DNA of 64,000 bases from Arthrobacter_D sp015752045 (GTDB lineage Bacteria; Actinomycetota; Actinomycetes; Actinomycetales; Micrococcaceae): NCBI RefSeq assembly GCF_015752045.1, contig NZ_JADOUS010000009.1, positions 62,001 to 126,000 on the forward strand, written 5' to 3'. Positions 52,654 through 62,804 of this stretch are shown piece after piece (within the stretch, counting starts at the first letter, position 1; every line of letters begins with the position of its first letter). A model generated the notes under the pieces. That model was given only the letters and a program-made list of their open reading frames with translations, had not been told where the DNA came from and ran no database searches. The translations under genes and the position numbers were made by a program.

Positions 52654-53130
52654 TCACAGGTCGGCGACGGGAGGGGCGGGGCGCTCGAGCGCGGGCTCGA
52701 CGACGGCCGTGGCCCCGTCGATCCTCGCAACCGCCAGACGGGTCCCGGCCGGGAGGGAAGCGCCGTCGGCCGACCGTGCCGTCCACGTGTCACCGCCGAT
52801 CTTCACGGTGCCGGAGTGCGCGGTCACGGGCTCGAGGGCGATGGCCGCCGCGCCCACGAGGCGGTCGATGTTGTTGAGCTGGTCGGCCGGCCCCCTCTTG
52901 AGGTGGCGGACCGCCACGGGCCGGACGAGCAGGATCATGAGCAGGGACACGACTGCGAAGACGACGATCTGGAGGACCGGCCCGGCGCCCGCGAAGTCGG
53001 CCACGAGGGCGGCCAGCGCCCCGACGGCGAGCATGATGAACAGCAGGTCGAGGGTGAGGGTCTCCACGACGGCCAGTCCCAGGAACAGGACCAGCCACAG
53101 GATCCAGCCGTTGGCGATCATCCAGTCCAT
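52654..53130 (-). CDS. NfeD-like membrane protein
   Basis: 158 residues. Three or four hydrophobic segments (ILWLVLFLGLAVVETL; LLFIMLAVGALAALVADF; LQIVVFAVVSLLMILLV) and a C-terminal OB-fold domain (DRLVGAAAIALEPVTAHSG, TVKIGGDTWTARSADG). This is the short NfeD type without the protease part. Known partners are the SPFH proteins, here the next gene of the operon. Confidence 0.9.
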   Translation of the reverse strand: MDWMIANGWILWLVLFLGLAVVETLTLDLLFIMLAVGALAALVADFAGAGPVLQIVVFAVVSLLMILLVRPVAVRHLKRGPADQLNNIDRLVGAAAIALEPVTAHSGTVKIGGDTWTARSADGASLPAGTRLAVARIDGATAVVEPALERPAPPVADL

Positions 53131-53231
53131 CGAGCAACCCCTCCCTTGGCGCGCCTGACACAGGCGCTGGTCCCATCATGGCAAACAGCCCCGACATAAC
53201 CTAGGGATCGGTGGATCCGATGCCGGAGTTG

Positions 53232-54122
53232 TTACCCACCCGTGCCGTCGCCGGGTACCGCAGTGCATCCGGCGCGTCGACCGGCGTGCCCGGGCCGTGC
53301 AAGGACCTGCACGGTGAAGCGTGCAGCGACCTCCAGCGGGGCGGCCTGCCCAGGGGGCGTCGTCGTGCCTCCCGGTCCCTGGTGACGTGCCGCGGGGCCC
53401 ATCACGAGCGCCGAGCGGGCGAGGTCCCGTGGCAGGGACATGGTGTAGTCGAGGTCCTCGCGCCCGGTCTCCACGAGGGCGCCGGCGAAGGCAGCCAGCA
53501 CGTCGTCGGCCTTCTGGGCCGGCACGGACAGGAGCGGACCCACCTCCTCGAGTCCTGCGAGGTGGCCCGGCCGCGGCGTCACGACCACGAGGCGGCCGCC
53601 GGGTGCGAGCACCCGCACGAACTCCCCGGGGTTGCGCGGCGCGAACACGTTCAGGAGCACGCCCACGGACGCGTCCGCCAGGGGGAGCGGTCGCCAGACG
53701 TCCCACACGATGCTGACACCGCCGGGGAGGCGGCGTGCCGCACGGCGGAGTGCGATCTTCGAGAGGTCGAGCGCCACGGGGAAGAGGCCGGGCACCGCCG
53801 CGGCGAGGGCTTCCAGGTAGTACCCCGTACCCGCCCCGGCGTCGAGCGCCACCGCCGGCGCCTCCGCGTCCCGCAGGGCGGCCGCGACCACCGACCGGCG
53901 CAGCGGCTCGTAGTGGCCCGAGTCCAGGAACGCCTCCCGGGCCTCGACCATCCCGGAGGTGTCGCCCTCGAACGGGGAGCCCCTGCCCGTCAGCAGGTTG
54001 ACGTAGCCCTGGCACGCCGCGTCGAAGCGGTGCCCGCGTTCGCAGGCGAGGGTGCGGCCGACGTCCTGCAGGGCGAGCGCGCAGACCGGACAGGTGAGGA
54101 GGTGCTGGGGGAGTGCGGGCAT
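53232..54122 (-). CDS. RlmA-like rRNA guanine-N1 methyltransferase
   Basis: 296 residues. N-terminal zinc finger (CPVC near residue 11, then CERGHRFD) and a class I SAM domain with VALDAGAGTGYYLEAL, VALDLSKIALRRAARR, and WRPLPLADASVGVLLNVFAPRN as in RlmA/TlrB (23S rRNA G745/G748). TlrB-type enzymes give tylosin resistance; RlmA-type is housekeeping, and the two are not separable here. The Pro/Gly/Ala-rich last 50 residues are an extension. Divergent from the S9 peptidase gene. Confidence 0.87.
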   Translation of the reverse strand: MPALPQHLLTCPVCALALQDVGRTLACERGHRFDAACQGYVNLLTGRGSPFEGDTSGMVEAREAFLDSGHYEPLRRSVVAAALRDAEAPAVALDAGAGTGYYLEALAAAVPGLFPVALDLSKIALRRAARRLPGGVSIVWDVWRPLPLADASVGVLLNVFAPRNPGEFVRVLAPGGRLVVVTPRPGHLAGLEEVGPLLSVPAQKADDVLAAFAGALVETGREDLDYTMSLPRDLARSALVMGPAARHQGPGGTTTPPGQAAPLEVAARFTVQVLARPGHAGRRAGCTAVPGDGTGG

Positions 54123-54191
54123 CGTTCCATCCTAGGCAGCATCCTCAGGCCACCCGTTGACTCAGGCCACTATTTCGGGTCTGATCAGGAG

Positions 54192-56243
54192 GTGAAACCT
54201 GACCAGATAGAACTCCTGACCACCACCGGCGCTCCGACACTCCACCCGGACGGTACGCGCCTCGTCGTCGCAGCGACCCGCCCGGACCTCCGCGCCGACT
54301 CCTACGTCGGCCAGCTGTGGGAGATCACGCTCGACGGCGGTTCCCCCCGTCGCCGGCGCCTCACGCGCGGCTTCCGTGACACCGCACCGCGCTACTCGCC
54401 CGACGGCGGACTCCTCCTGTTCCTCCGCGCGGCGCCGGGCGGCAAGCCCCAGCTGTTCGCCGTCCGCGCCTCCGGCGGAGAGCCCGTCCAGGTGACCGAC
54501 CAGCCCCTCGGCGTGAGCGGGTTCGACATCTCCCCGGACTCGCAGAGGGTGGTCTTCGCCGCGCGCGTGCCCGAGCACGGGCGCTACGGGACGCTCGACG
54601 GCGTCGGTGCCGGTCTGGAGGACCCGCGGCTGGTCACGCAGTACAAGTACCGGATGAACGGCCTCGGCTACGTCACGGACAAGCGTTCGCAGCTGTTCAC
54701 CGTCGCTGTGCCGGACCTGGACGCCGAACCCTTCGTCGCGGCGGTCGGCCGCCTGAAGCAGCCGCACGCCGACGGACCGGGCGCCCTCGAGGACGAGGGC
54801 GCCGTCCCCAGGGCTACCCGGCTGACCACGGCCGACGCCGACCATGCGGAGCCCGCATTCTCCGCGGACGGCGACCGCATCTTCTTCACCGCCGCGCTCC
54901 GGCCGGACGCGGACTCGACGCTCGTGACCGACGTCCACTCGATCGCCCTCGACGGCGGCGATCCACGGCAGCTCACCAACCAGGGCGGGGACACGCGCCT
55001 CGGCTGCGGAGCGCCGCGCCCGAGCGCCGACGGAGCCTCGCTGTTCTTCCTCGCCTCGGACCTCTCGCCGTCGGGCCTGGACTTCGTCGCCCGCAACACG
55101 GCCCTGTACGTCCTGCCGCTCGAGGACCCCCAGGGCGTCCGGCGCCTGACCGATCCGGAGACCATCGACTTCGGCGACGTCCAGGAGATCACGCCCGACG
55201 GCCCGGACTCCGTGCTGGTGTTCAACCGCTCCCGCGGGATGGGTGAGCTCCTGCGCGTCTCCACCGACGGGGTGTCCGAGACCCTCGTCACCGGGCCCAC
55301 CGTCGTCACCGGCGCCGCATCGACCGGCAGCACCGTCGTCGTGTCCTACACGGACCCCTCGACGTCCGGCGACGTCGCCGTCGTCGAGGGTGGCTCCCTG
55401 CGGACCCTGTCCGACTTCTCCGCGGCCCTGCGTGCCGACACGCGCGTCGGCGAGCTGCAGGAACGCACCTACTCCGCGCCCGACGGCACGCCCGTCCACG
55501 GGTGGGTCGTCCTTCCCGAGGGCGAGGGGCCGCACCCGGTGCTCCTGGTCATCCACGGCGGCCCGTTCGCCCAGTACGGCTGGGGGTACTTCGACGAGGC
55601 CCAGGTGTATGCGGCAGCGGGCTACGCGGTCCTGCTGTGCAACCCGCGCGGCGCGTCCGGTTACGGACAGGCCCACGCACGGGTGATCAAGGAGGCCATG
55701 GGCACCGTGGACCTCGACGACGTCCTCGCCTACGTCGACGGCGCGCTCGCCGACTTCGACGGCCTGGACAGGGAGCGGCTCGGCGTCATGGGCGGTTCGT
55801 ACGGCGGCTACCTGACCGCATGGACCATCGCGAACGACCACCGCTTCCAGGCGGCCATCGTGGAGCGGGGCTACCTCGATCCGCCGTCGTTCGTAGGGTC
55901 GTCCGACATCGGCTGGTTCTTCTCGGAGGCGTACACCGGCACCGATCCGGAGCACGTCGCGGGCCAGAACCCGTTCGCGAAGATCGCCGACGTGCGGACG
56001 CCCGCCTTCGTCATCCACTCCGAGGAGGACCTGCGCTGCCCGATCGAGCAGGCCCAGCGGTACTACACGGCCCTGAAGAAGCAGGGCGTGGAGACGGAGA
56101 TGCTCGTGTTCCCCGGGGAGACGCATGAACTGTCCCGGTCGGGGTCGCCGTGGCACCGCAGGCAGCGTTTCGACCACATCCTCCGCTGGTGGGCCAGGTA
56201 CCTGCCCACGACGGCGAACCCCTCGGTCACCGCGGCCGGATAG
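54192..56243 (+). CDS. S9-family prolyl oligopeptidase-type peptidase
   Basis: 683 residues. N-terminal seven-bladed propeller (about 1-410) with repeated SPDG/SADG elements, then an alpha/beta-hydrolase domain with Ser in GGSYGGYLTAW, Asp in HSEEDLRCPIEQ and His in GETHELSR. It cleaves short peptides in the cytosol. The start GTG 54192 (MKPDQIELL) fits the family, but AGGAGG overlaps the codon itself, so initiation must use another signal. A longer open frame to 53211 runs antisense to the methyltransferase gene and is rejected. Confidence 0.93.
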   Translation: MKPDQIELLTTTGAPTLHPDGTRLVVAATRPDLRADSYVGQLWEITLDGGSPRRRRLTRGFRDTAPRYSPDGGLLLFLRAAPGGKPQLFAVRASGGEPVQVTDQPLGVSGFDISPDSQRVVFAARVPEHGRYGTLDGVGAGLEDPRLVTQYKYRMNGLGYVTDKRSQLFTVAVPDLDAEPFVAAVGRLKQPHADGPGALEDEGAVPRATRLTTADADHAEPAFSADGDRIFFTAALRPDADSTLVTDVHSIALDGGDPRQLTNQGGDTRLGCGAPRPSADGASLFFLASDLSPSGLDFVARNTALYVLPLEDPQGVRRLTDPETIDFGDVQEITPDGPDSVLVFNRSRGMGELLRVSTDGVSETLVTGPTVVTGAASTGSTVVVSYTDPSTSGDVAVVEGGSLRTLSDFSAALRADTRVGELQERTYSAPDGTPVHGWVVLPEGEGPHPVLLVIHGGPFAQYGWGYFDEAQVYAAAGYAVLLCNPRGASGYGQAHARVIKEAMGTVDLDDVLAYVDGALADFDGLDRERLGVMGGSYGGYLTAWTIANDHRFQAAIVERGYLDPPSFVGSSDIGWFFSEAYTGTDPEHVAGQNPFAKIADVRTPAFVIHSEEDLRCPIEQAQRYYTALKKQGVETEMLVFPGETHELSRSGSPWHRRQRFDHILRWWARYLPTTANPSVTAAG

Positions 56244-56261
56244 GAGCGCTGCGCGGCGGGG

Positions 56262-56918
56262 TCAGAAGCCGAGGCCCCGCCGCGCCTCGTCGATCGTCGG
56301 CTGGGTCCATCGACCGTGCTCCCCGTCGGCGGTGAGTGAACGCAGGATCGCCCGGTCGAGGTAGAGCCTCCCGTTGAGATGGTCGGTCTCGTGCTGGACG
56401 ATCCGCGCCGGCCAGCCCTCGAACCCCGCGGTGACGATCCCACCGTCGGGATGCGTGTAGGTCGCCTCGATGCTGTGGGGACGCTCGACGACGGCCTGGT
56501 AGCCGGGGACCGAGAGGCACCCTTCGTAGAACGCGTCGAGCCTGTCACCAGCGGCTGCGTAACGCGGATTGATGAGAGCGGTGAAGGGCAGGGGATCGCG
56601 GGACCGCGCCGCGGCGACCAGCGGATCGGCGGATCCCTGGTCCTCGAGGACCGCGATCCGCAGGGGGATGCCGATCTGCGGTGCGGCGAGGCCGACCCCC
56701 GGTGCGGCGTGCATGACGCGTCGCATGGTGTCGATCAGCTGGGCCAGGGTGTCGTCGTCGAGCTGCCCGTCGTAGTCCTGCGCGGGCCGGCGCAGGACCG
56801 GGTGGCCTGCGGCGACGATCGGCGGGAGGTCCGCGGCGAGCACGGATTCGACGTGGGCTGCGATCGTCTCCCGCGGCAGGGAGGTGGCAGCATGGGTACG
56901 TGGCGCGTCAGCGGTCAT
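56262..56918 (-). CDS. def: Peptide deformylase
   Basis: 218 residues, metalloprotein that removes the formyl group from nascent N-terminal Met. Motif 1 GVGLAAPQIG, motif 2 EGCLSVPG (metal Cys), motif 3 QHETDHLNG (HExxH form). A 30-residue N-terminal extension and the C-terminal tail make it longer than typical Def (about 170-190). The start is ATG 56918; GGAGGG abuts it, so the spacing is short. Not next to fmt, so this may be a second deformylase. Confidence 0.9.
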   Translation of the reverse strand: MTADAPRTHAATSLPRETIAAHVESVLAADLPPIVAAGHPVLRRPAQDYDGQLDDDTLAQLIDTMRRVMHAAPGVGLAAPQIGIPLRIAVLEDQGSADPLVAAARSRDPLPFTALINPRYAAAGDRLDAFYEGCLSVPGYQAVVERPHSIEATYTHPDGGIVTAGFEGWPARIVQHETDHLNGRLYLDRAILRSLTADGEHGRWTQPTIDEARRGLGF

Positions 56919-57083
56919 CCCTCCAGCAAAGCACAGACGCGGACAGGGACGGGCACCCGGCCCATTGCCCGGTCCACCGGGAGGACCGACAATCGGAGGT
57001 GCCGCCCGGAGCCCGTCCGGGCGTCGTGACGTCCCGCACGGGTACCGGGCTGCACGGGTGGCCCTACGGATACTGGAGGCACC

Positions 57084-59460
<2,377 letters not shown>

Positions 59461-59471
<11 letters not shown>

Positions 59472-59613
59472 TGCCGCGCTCACCGACCGCGTCGACCAGT
59501 ACCGGCAGGGCCACCTCCTCGGGGTAGCGGGCGGCGGACGTCATGGCATGCAGGCCGCCGAACGAACGACCCGCCGCCACGTAGGGTCCGGGCTCGTCCC
59601 GGGGCGCACGCGG
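59461..59613 (-). pseudogene. Alpha/beta-hydrolase remnant
   Basis: One minus-strand frame reads DEPGPYVAAGRSFGGLH then AMTSAARYPEEVALPVLVDAVG and stops at 59461, inside the end of the UvrA-like gene. This is the nucleophile-elbow region of an alpha/beta hydrolase (usual G-H-S-x-G-G becomes GRSFGG). The rest of the fold is absent on both sides; 5' of it the frame runs into the Clp_N gene. A decayed fragment of about 50 codons. Confidence 0.6.
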
Positions 59614-59627
59614 CGCCCGCCCACGTC

Positions 59628-60098
59628 CTACCGCCCGAGGGCCTCCAGATCGGCGCGCCTGATGCCGAGGCGGTCGACGGCCCGTGCGGTGGTCCCGTGG
59701 TCGAGCCGTGCGGCCGCCGCGACGATGTCGACGGCGCGCAGGGCCACTCGCCGTTTCCGGGCGCTTCTGCGGGCGTCCTGGAACACCGCCTGCGCGGTCG
59801 CAGTACTGTGCAGGACGCCGCGCGGATGGTCGTGGATGGGAGTGCTGGTCCCCTCGAGGCCGAGGGAGCCCAGGGCGTCGGCATGCACGGCGATGACGGC
59901 GTCGCGGAGACGCGGTGCGTCGAGCGGGAGGGAGGCGAGGTCGGAGCGGTCGAGGTCATCGCGGTCCAGTGCCGCGATGACCAGGTGTTCAGCACCCATC
60001 ACCGGGTCTCCCAGTTCGTGCGCGATGCGTTCCGCGGCGGTGAAGAGCGACGTCATGAAGGAGACGTCGGAGACTGCGGTCCTGATGCCCATGATCAT
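59628..60098 (-). CDS. Stand-alone Clp N-terminal-domain protein
   Basis: 156 residues. Two Clp_N-like repeats: FTAAERIAHELGDPVMGAEHLVIAAL (quoted as FTAAERIAHELGD and MGAEHLVIAAL) and a second with AQAVFQDARRSARKRRVALRAVDIVAA. These resemble the substrate/adaptor domain of ClpA/ClpC but no AAA ATPase follows. It could act as an adaptor, decoy or sensor for Clp. The start is ATG 60098 (ATG 60092 is possible). Five bases after an HTH gene in the same direction, so they form an operon. Confidence 0.82.
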   Translation of the reverse strand: MIMGIRTAVSDVSFMTSLFTAAERIAHELGDPVMGAEHLVIAALDRDDLDRSDLASLPLDAPRLRDAVIAVHADALGSLGLEGTSTPIHDHPRGVLHSTATAQAVFQDARRSARKRRVALRAVDIVAAAARLDHGTTARAVDRLGIRRADLEALGR

Positions 60099-60103
60099 CC
60101 TGT

Positions 60104-60322
60104 TCAGTCGTCGGCGGGTCGGCGATGGCCGGGGGAGAGTCTCTTGTGCGCCGCCTGTGCGCTGAGGTCCAGTGCGCCACCGATCTGGGCCCATGTCCAC
60201 CCCTGGGCCAGGGCCTCGTCGACCGCGGAGCGCTCGAGGGACGCCGCGAGCCGTCGAAGGGCGACGACGGCGGCGAGTGCGTCCGCTGGTCTCTCGGGAG
60301 GAGGCGTCGGGGTGAGGTCCAC
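60104..60322 (-). CDS. Small HTH protein of the Clp_N operon
   Basis: 72 residues. Helical, with a C-terminal helix-turn-helix GWTWAQIGGALDLSAQAAHKRL. The start is taken as GTG 60322: the upstream frame runs through two palindromes and the promoter; GTG is six bases after the -10 TATGTT, so the mRNA is leaderless. Shares the pattern W-x-x-I-x-x-x-L-x-x-S-x-Q-A-x-H-K with the HTH protein at 60399-60599, so they are likely paralogues. Probably the repressor or activator of this operon. Confidence 0.75.
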   Translation of the reverse strand: MDLTPTPPPERPADALAAVVALRRLAASLERSAVDEALAQGWTWAQIGGALDLSAQAAHKRLSPGHRRPADD

Positions 60323-60325
60323 ACC

Positions 60326-60368
60326 ATCAACATAAGTTGATCGTGTCAGGCTGTCAACATTTGTTGAT
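60326..60368 (-). promoter_or_regulatory. Consensus promoter covered by two palindromic operators
   Basis: Minus strand: -35 TTGACA (60357-60352), exactly 17 bases, -10 TATGTT (60334-60329), start codon six bases further. Two dyads with the form TCAAC-N4-GTTGA, ATCAACATAAGTTGAT (60326-60341) and GTCAACATTTGTTGAT (60353-60368), lie on the -10 and the -35. Their centres are 27 bases apart. Confidence 0.8.
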
Positions 60369-60398
60369 GGCATCAGCGTAGGGGCTGATCCGTCCCGG

Positions 60399-60599
60399 CT
60401 ACCGCCGGCCGTACTTCTTGTGGACGGCCTGCTTGGACACCCCGAGGCTCTGCGCTATGGCTTCCCATGACAGTCCGGCCTGGCGGGCACTGCGGACGAG
60501 GCCTGCTTCACGGCGTGCCACCTCCCGCTGGAGCTCGGCGAGGATCCGTAATGCCTCGGCCGGTCCCTTGCCGTCCATCGATCCGACGAGTGACGTCAT
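60399..60599 (-). CDS. Second small HTH protein
   Basis: 66 residues: helix ALRILAELQREVARREAGLVRSARQ, then the helix-turn-helix AGLSWEAIAQSLGVSKQAVHKKYGRR (quoted as LSWEAIAQSLGVSKQAVHKK). The start is ATG 60599 because GGAGGTG lies seven to eight bases upstream. The HTH is close to that of the neighbouring 72-residue protein. Ends 76 bases before the first HTH start, with the palindrome pair between them, so it is probably a separate transcript under related control. Confidence 0.78.
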   Translation of the reverse strand: MTSLVGSMDGKGPAEALRILAELQREVARREAGLVRSARQAGLSWEAIAQSLGVSKQAVHKKYGRR

Positions 60600-60604
60600 C
60601 CTGT

Positions 60605-60650
60605 CCACCTCCATCCGTAAATAATAGTTGACACATGGAGGTGGGAACAA
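60605..60650 (-). promoter_or_regulatory. Promoter region of the second HTH gene with inverted repeat
   Basis: Minus-strand TTGTTC (60650-60645), 18 bases, TATTAT (60626-60621). A perfect 10-base inverted repeat (CCACCTCCAT at 60605-60614, ATGGAGGTGG at 60635-60644) flanks the -10, and one arm is the ribosome site. A TCAAC half-site also lies next to the -10, like the operators of the neighbouring gene. Confidence 0.5.
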
Positions 60651-60692
60651 TGGTGCTGCCACCCCCTTCCGGCAGGACACGGTAAAGCGCCG

Positions 60693-60706
60693 ATAATCTA
60701 CATTAT
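60693..60706. promoter_or_regulatory. AT-rich dyad upstream of the stress-protein gene
   Basis: ATAAT-CTAC-ATTAT, perfect 5-base arms in a GC-rich region. Possible regulator site or part of a promoter. Confidence 0.3.
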
Positions 60707-60769
60707 GTCAAGTAACTCTTCGAGAACCCCTCTCCGACCAGCAGAACCGGTCTGCCCCGCTTCCCCCAT

Positions 60770-60785
60770 GGGACGAAAGACCCTA
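60770..60785 (+). promoter_or_regulatory. DosR-like box, copy 1 (upstream of usp)
   Basis: GGGACGAAAGACCCTA, 76 bases before the universal stress protein start. It matches copy 2 at 62656-62671 in 14 of 16 positions and resembles the DosR/OsdR-type site GGGCCGAAAGTCCC (12 of 14). Confidence 0.5.
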
Positions 60786-60861
60786 TCGTGCGTTCCCCCC
60801 CGGTAGGCACGCTTCAGGCAGCAGGACTGGCCTGATCGCAGCGAGCCCCGAGGAGAAACCC

Positions 60862-61371
60862 ATGAGCACAGCAGCCGCCTCCCGAATCGTCGTCGGCGTC
60901 GATGGTTCGCAGCAGTCCGTCGAGGCGTTGAGGTACGCCGCGCGCCTGGCACCTGCCCTCGATGCGACCATCCTGGCGGTCGCGGCGTGGGATTATCCGG
61001 CCGAGTACCCCGGATACGTTCCACTGGGCACCAGTGAATTCGCCGACGCCGCGAAGATCCATCTCAAGAATGCGGTCAGCAAGGCTTACGGCGAGAAGGT
61101 CCCGCGCGGTCTGGAGACCACCGTGGTGTTCGCCCACCCCGGGAAGGCCCTCGTCCAGGCCTCCCGCGACGCCGCACTGCTGATCGTGGGCCGGCGAGGT
61201 CACGGATCCTTCCGTGGACTCCTCCTGGGCTCGGTGAGCGCCAGTTGTGTCTCCCATGCCCACTGTCCCGTCCTCGTCGTCCACGAGGGTGCCGAAGGCA
61301 CTGCGGCAGAGGACGACGCGGCTCACGGCAAGGTGGCAGAGGACAAGGTGGCTGAAGACGCGGACGCCTGA
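60862..61371 (+). CDS. Universal stress protein (UspA family)
   Basis: 169 residues, one Usp domain: IVVGVDGSQQSVEALRYAAR at the start and the ATP-binding G-2x-G-9x-G-S motif in GRRGHGSFRGLLLGSVS near 110-126, ending CPVLVVH. An Ala/Glu/Asp/Lys-rich tail of about 25 residues follows and is likely disordered. Such ATP-binding Usp proteins are typical hypoxia or starvation regulon members. AGGAG is seven bases before the ATG. A DosR-like box lies upstream. Confidence 0.93.
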   Translation: MSTAAASRIVVGVDGSQQSVEALRYAARLAPALDATILAVAAWDYPAEYPGYVPLGTSEFADAAKIHLKNAVSKAYGEKVPRGLETTVVFAHPGKALVQASRDAALLIVGRRGHGSFRGLLLGSVSASCVSHAHCPVLVVHEGAEGTAAEDDAAHGKVAEDKVAEDADA

Positions 61372-61438
61372 GGCTCCGGTCACGGCTCCCCCGGGCATCG
61401 ACGGTGCGTCCGGGCCCGGGCGAGCAGCGGGTCCGCCG

Positions 61439-61461
61439 GGTGATCACGGACGCGGATCACC
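61439..61461 (+). promoter_or_regulatory. Inverted repeat at the lycopene cyclase start
   Basis: GGTGATC and GATCACC, nine bases apart, ending immediately before the GTG start codon. Could be an operator or an RNA hairpin blocking initiation; no ribosome site is visible. Confidence 0.35.
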
Positions 61462-62598
61462 GTGAGTCCCGAACCAGCGGACTTCGACATCATCCTCGCC
61501 GGCGGGGGTCTCGCCGGTCGGAGTCTCGCCTACTTCCTCGGCAAACAACCGGGCCTCGACGACGCACGGATCCTCCTCGTCGACGACAGCCGTCGGTACC
61601 ACCACCGCTCCATCGTCTACTGGTACGACGGCGTGCTGCCCCTGCCGCTCACCCCGGCAGCGAGCTATACGACGCTCGCCGTCGATACCACTGCCGGCCT
61701 GCGCACCCTGTCGCTCGACCGCCATACGCTGTCACTGACCTCCTCGCAGAGGATCTTCCACTGCCTGGATCAGGTGATCGATGCCGATCCACGCATCACG
61801 CGACTCGACGCCCACACCGCTCGGATCCGCGCTCACGGCGATCGGGTCTCGGTCGTGCTCACCGACGGCCGATCGTTCACCGCCGCGCACTGTTTCGACA
61901 GCACCGCCCCGCCGTCCGGGGCGACTCCTCCCCTGCTCATGACCGGTGAGATCCGGCGGGTCCGGACCGCCCAGGAATCGTTCGACCCGTCAGTAGCAAC
62001 CTTCATGGACTTCGGGCCAGGCGCCGGGGAGCATCCTGTCCGCTTCCACTGCCTCCTGCCTGTGTCGACCCGAGAGGCCTTCGTGGAGACCACGAGGATC
62101 ACACGCGGTGATGCACCGGCCATGGGCTGGCCCTTCGAAGCGGCGGCCGCGGATTATCTGCGCAGGACGTGCGGAGTGAGCGATTTCTCCACGATCACCG
62201 TCCAACGGGGTGCGATCCCGCTCGGCCTCCATCGCCCATCGTCACGGGGCCGGCACCTGTACGTCGGCACGGCCTCCGGGATCATCAAGGCCACGACCGG
62301 GTACGGCTTCACCCGGATACTGCACCAGGCCGAGCGTGTCGCCTCATCGCTCGCCGCGACCGGCTCGCCGCGCAGCCCCAGGTCGTCGCGGCGCTTCCAC
62401 TTCTACGACAAGCCCGTCCTCCGGATGTGGCTCCACGACCCCGACTCGGCCGTCCGGTTCATGCGGGCCGCTTTCGCCTCACTGGACGCGGATCTGATCC
62501 TGGACTTCCTCGACGAACGGACCACCCCGTTGCAGGAGCGGGAGCTTCTCGGATCCATGCCGGTCCGGATGCTCCTGCGCCCTCGCCTCTGGCTCTGA
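61462..62598 (+). CDS. crtY: CrtY/CrtL-type lycopene cyclase
   Basis: 378 residues, FAD/NAD-binding carotenoid cyclase. N-terminal dinucleotide-binding DIILAGGGLAGRSLAYFL, then the conserved middle and the family signature ATTGYGFTRI (compare PSTGYSFxRI) near 280, with SMPVRMLL-type C-terminus. Converts acyclic lycopene ends to beta rings. No other crt gene is near; many Arthrobacter relatives use the heterodimeric CrtYe/CrtYf for C50 pigments, so a CrtY-type enzyme may be acquired. The start is GTG 61462. Confidence 0.88.
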   Translation: MSPEPADFDIILAGGGLAGRSLAYFLGKQPGLDDARILLVDDSRRYHHRSIVYWYDGVLPLPLTPAASYTTLAVDTTAGLRTLSLDRHTLSLTSSQRIFHCLDQVIDADPRITRLDAHTARIRAHGDRVSVVLTDGRSFTAAHCFDSTAPPSGATPPLLMTGEIRRVRTAQESFDPSVATFMDFGPGAGEHPVRFHCLLPVSTREAFVETTRITRGDAPAMGWPFEAAAADYLRRTCGVSDFSTITVQRGAIPLGLHRPSSRGRHLYVGTASGIIKATTGYGFTRILHQAERVASSLAATGSPRSPRSSRRFHFYDKPVLRMWLHDPDSAVRFMRAAFASLDADLILDFLDERTTPLQERELLGSMPVRMLLRPRLWL

Positions 62599-62605
62599 CG
62601 CCCGG

Positions 62606-62633
62606 GCGCGGGCGGTCTCCCGCAGGCCCGCGC
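62606..62633 (+). terminator. Hairpin terminator after crtY
   Basis: Perfect 8-base arms GCGCGGGC/GCCCGCGC around 12 bases, eight bases past the stop. Confidence 0.6.
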
Positions 62634-62655
62634 AGCGTCCGCGACTGCGGCAATG

Positions 62656-62671
62656 GTGACGAAAGTCCCTA
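62656..62671 (+). promoter_or_regulatory. DosR-like box, copy 2
   Basis: GTGACGAAAGTCCCTA, about 134 bases before the start of the 72-residue protein. Overlaps a second dyad AGTCC-CTAGA-GGACT (62664-62678). Confidence 0.5.
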
Positions 62672-62804
62672 GAGGACTTCCTCATCCGGCAGGACACTGA
62701 GACGCAACCCTTTCGGGAGTGGCCGTCGTGCGACGCCGGCGAGAAGCCCATGGACAGCATCAGCCGGTCGGCGACCACTTCACGAGCAATCGAAGGACAG
62801 ATTC

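Noticed and set aside
53211..54191. Upstream extension of the S9 peptidase frame
   Set aside because: It lies opposite the RlmA-like gene, is low-complexity, and the family start MKPDQ fits GTG 54192.
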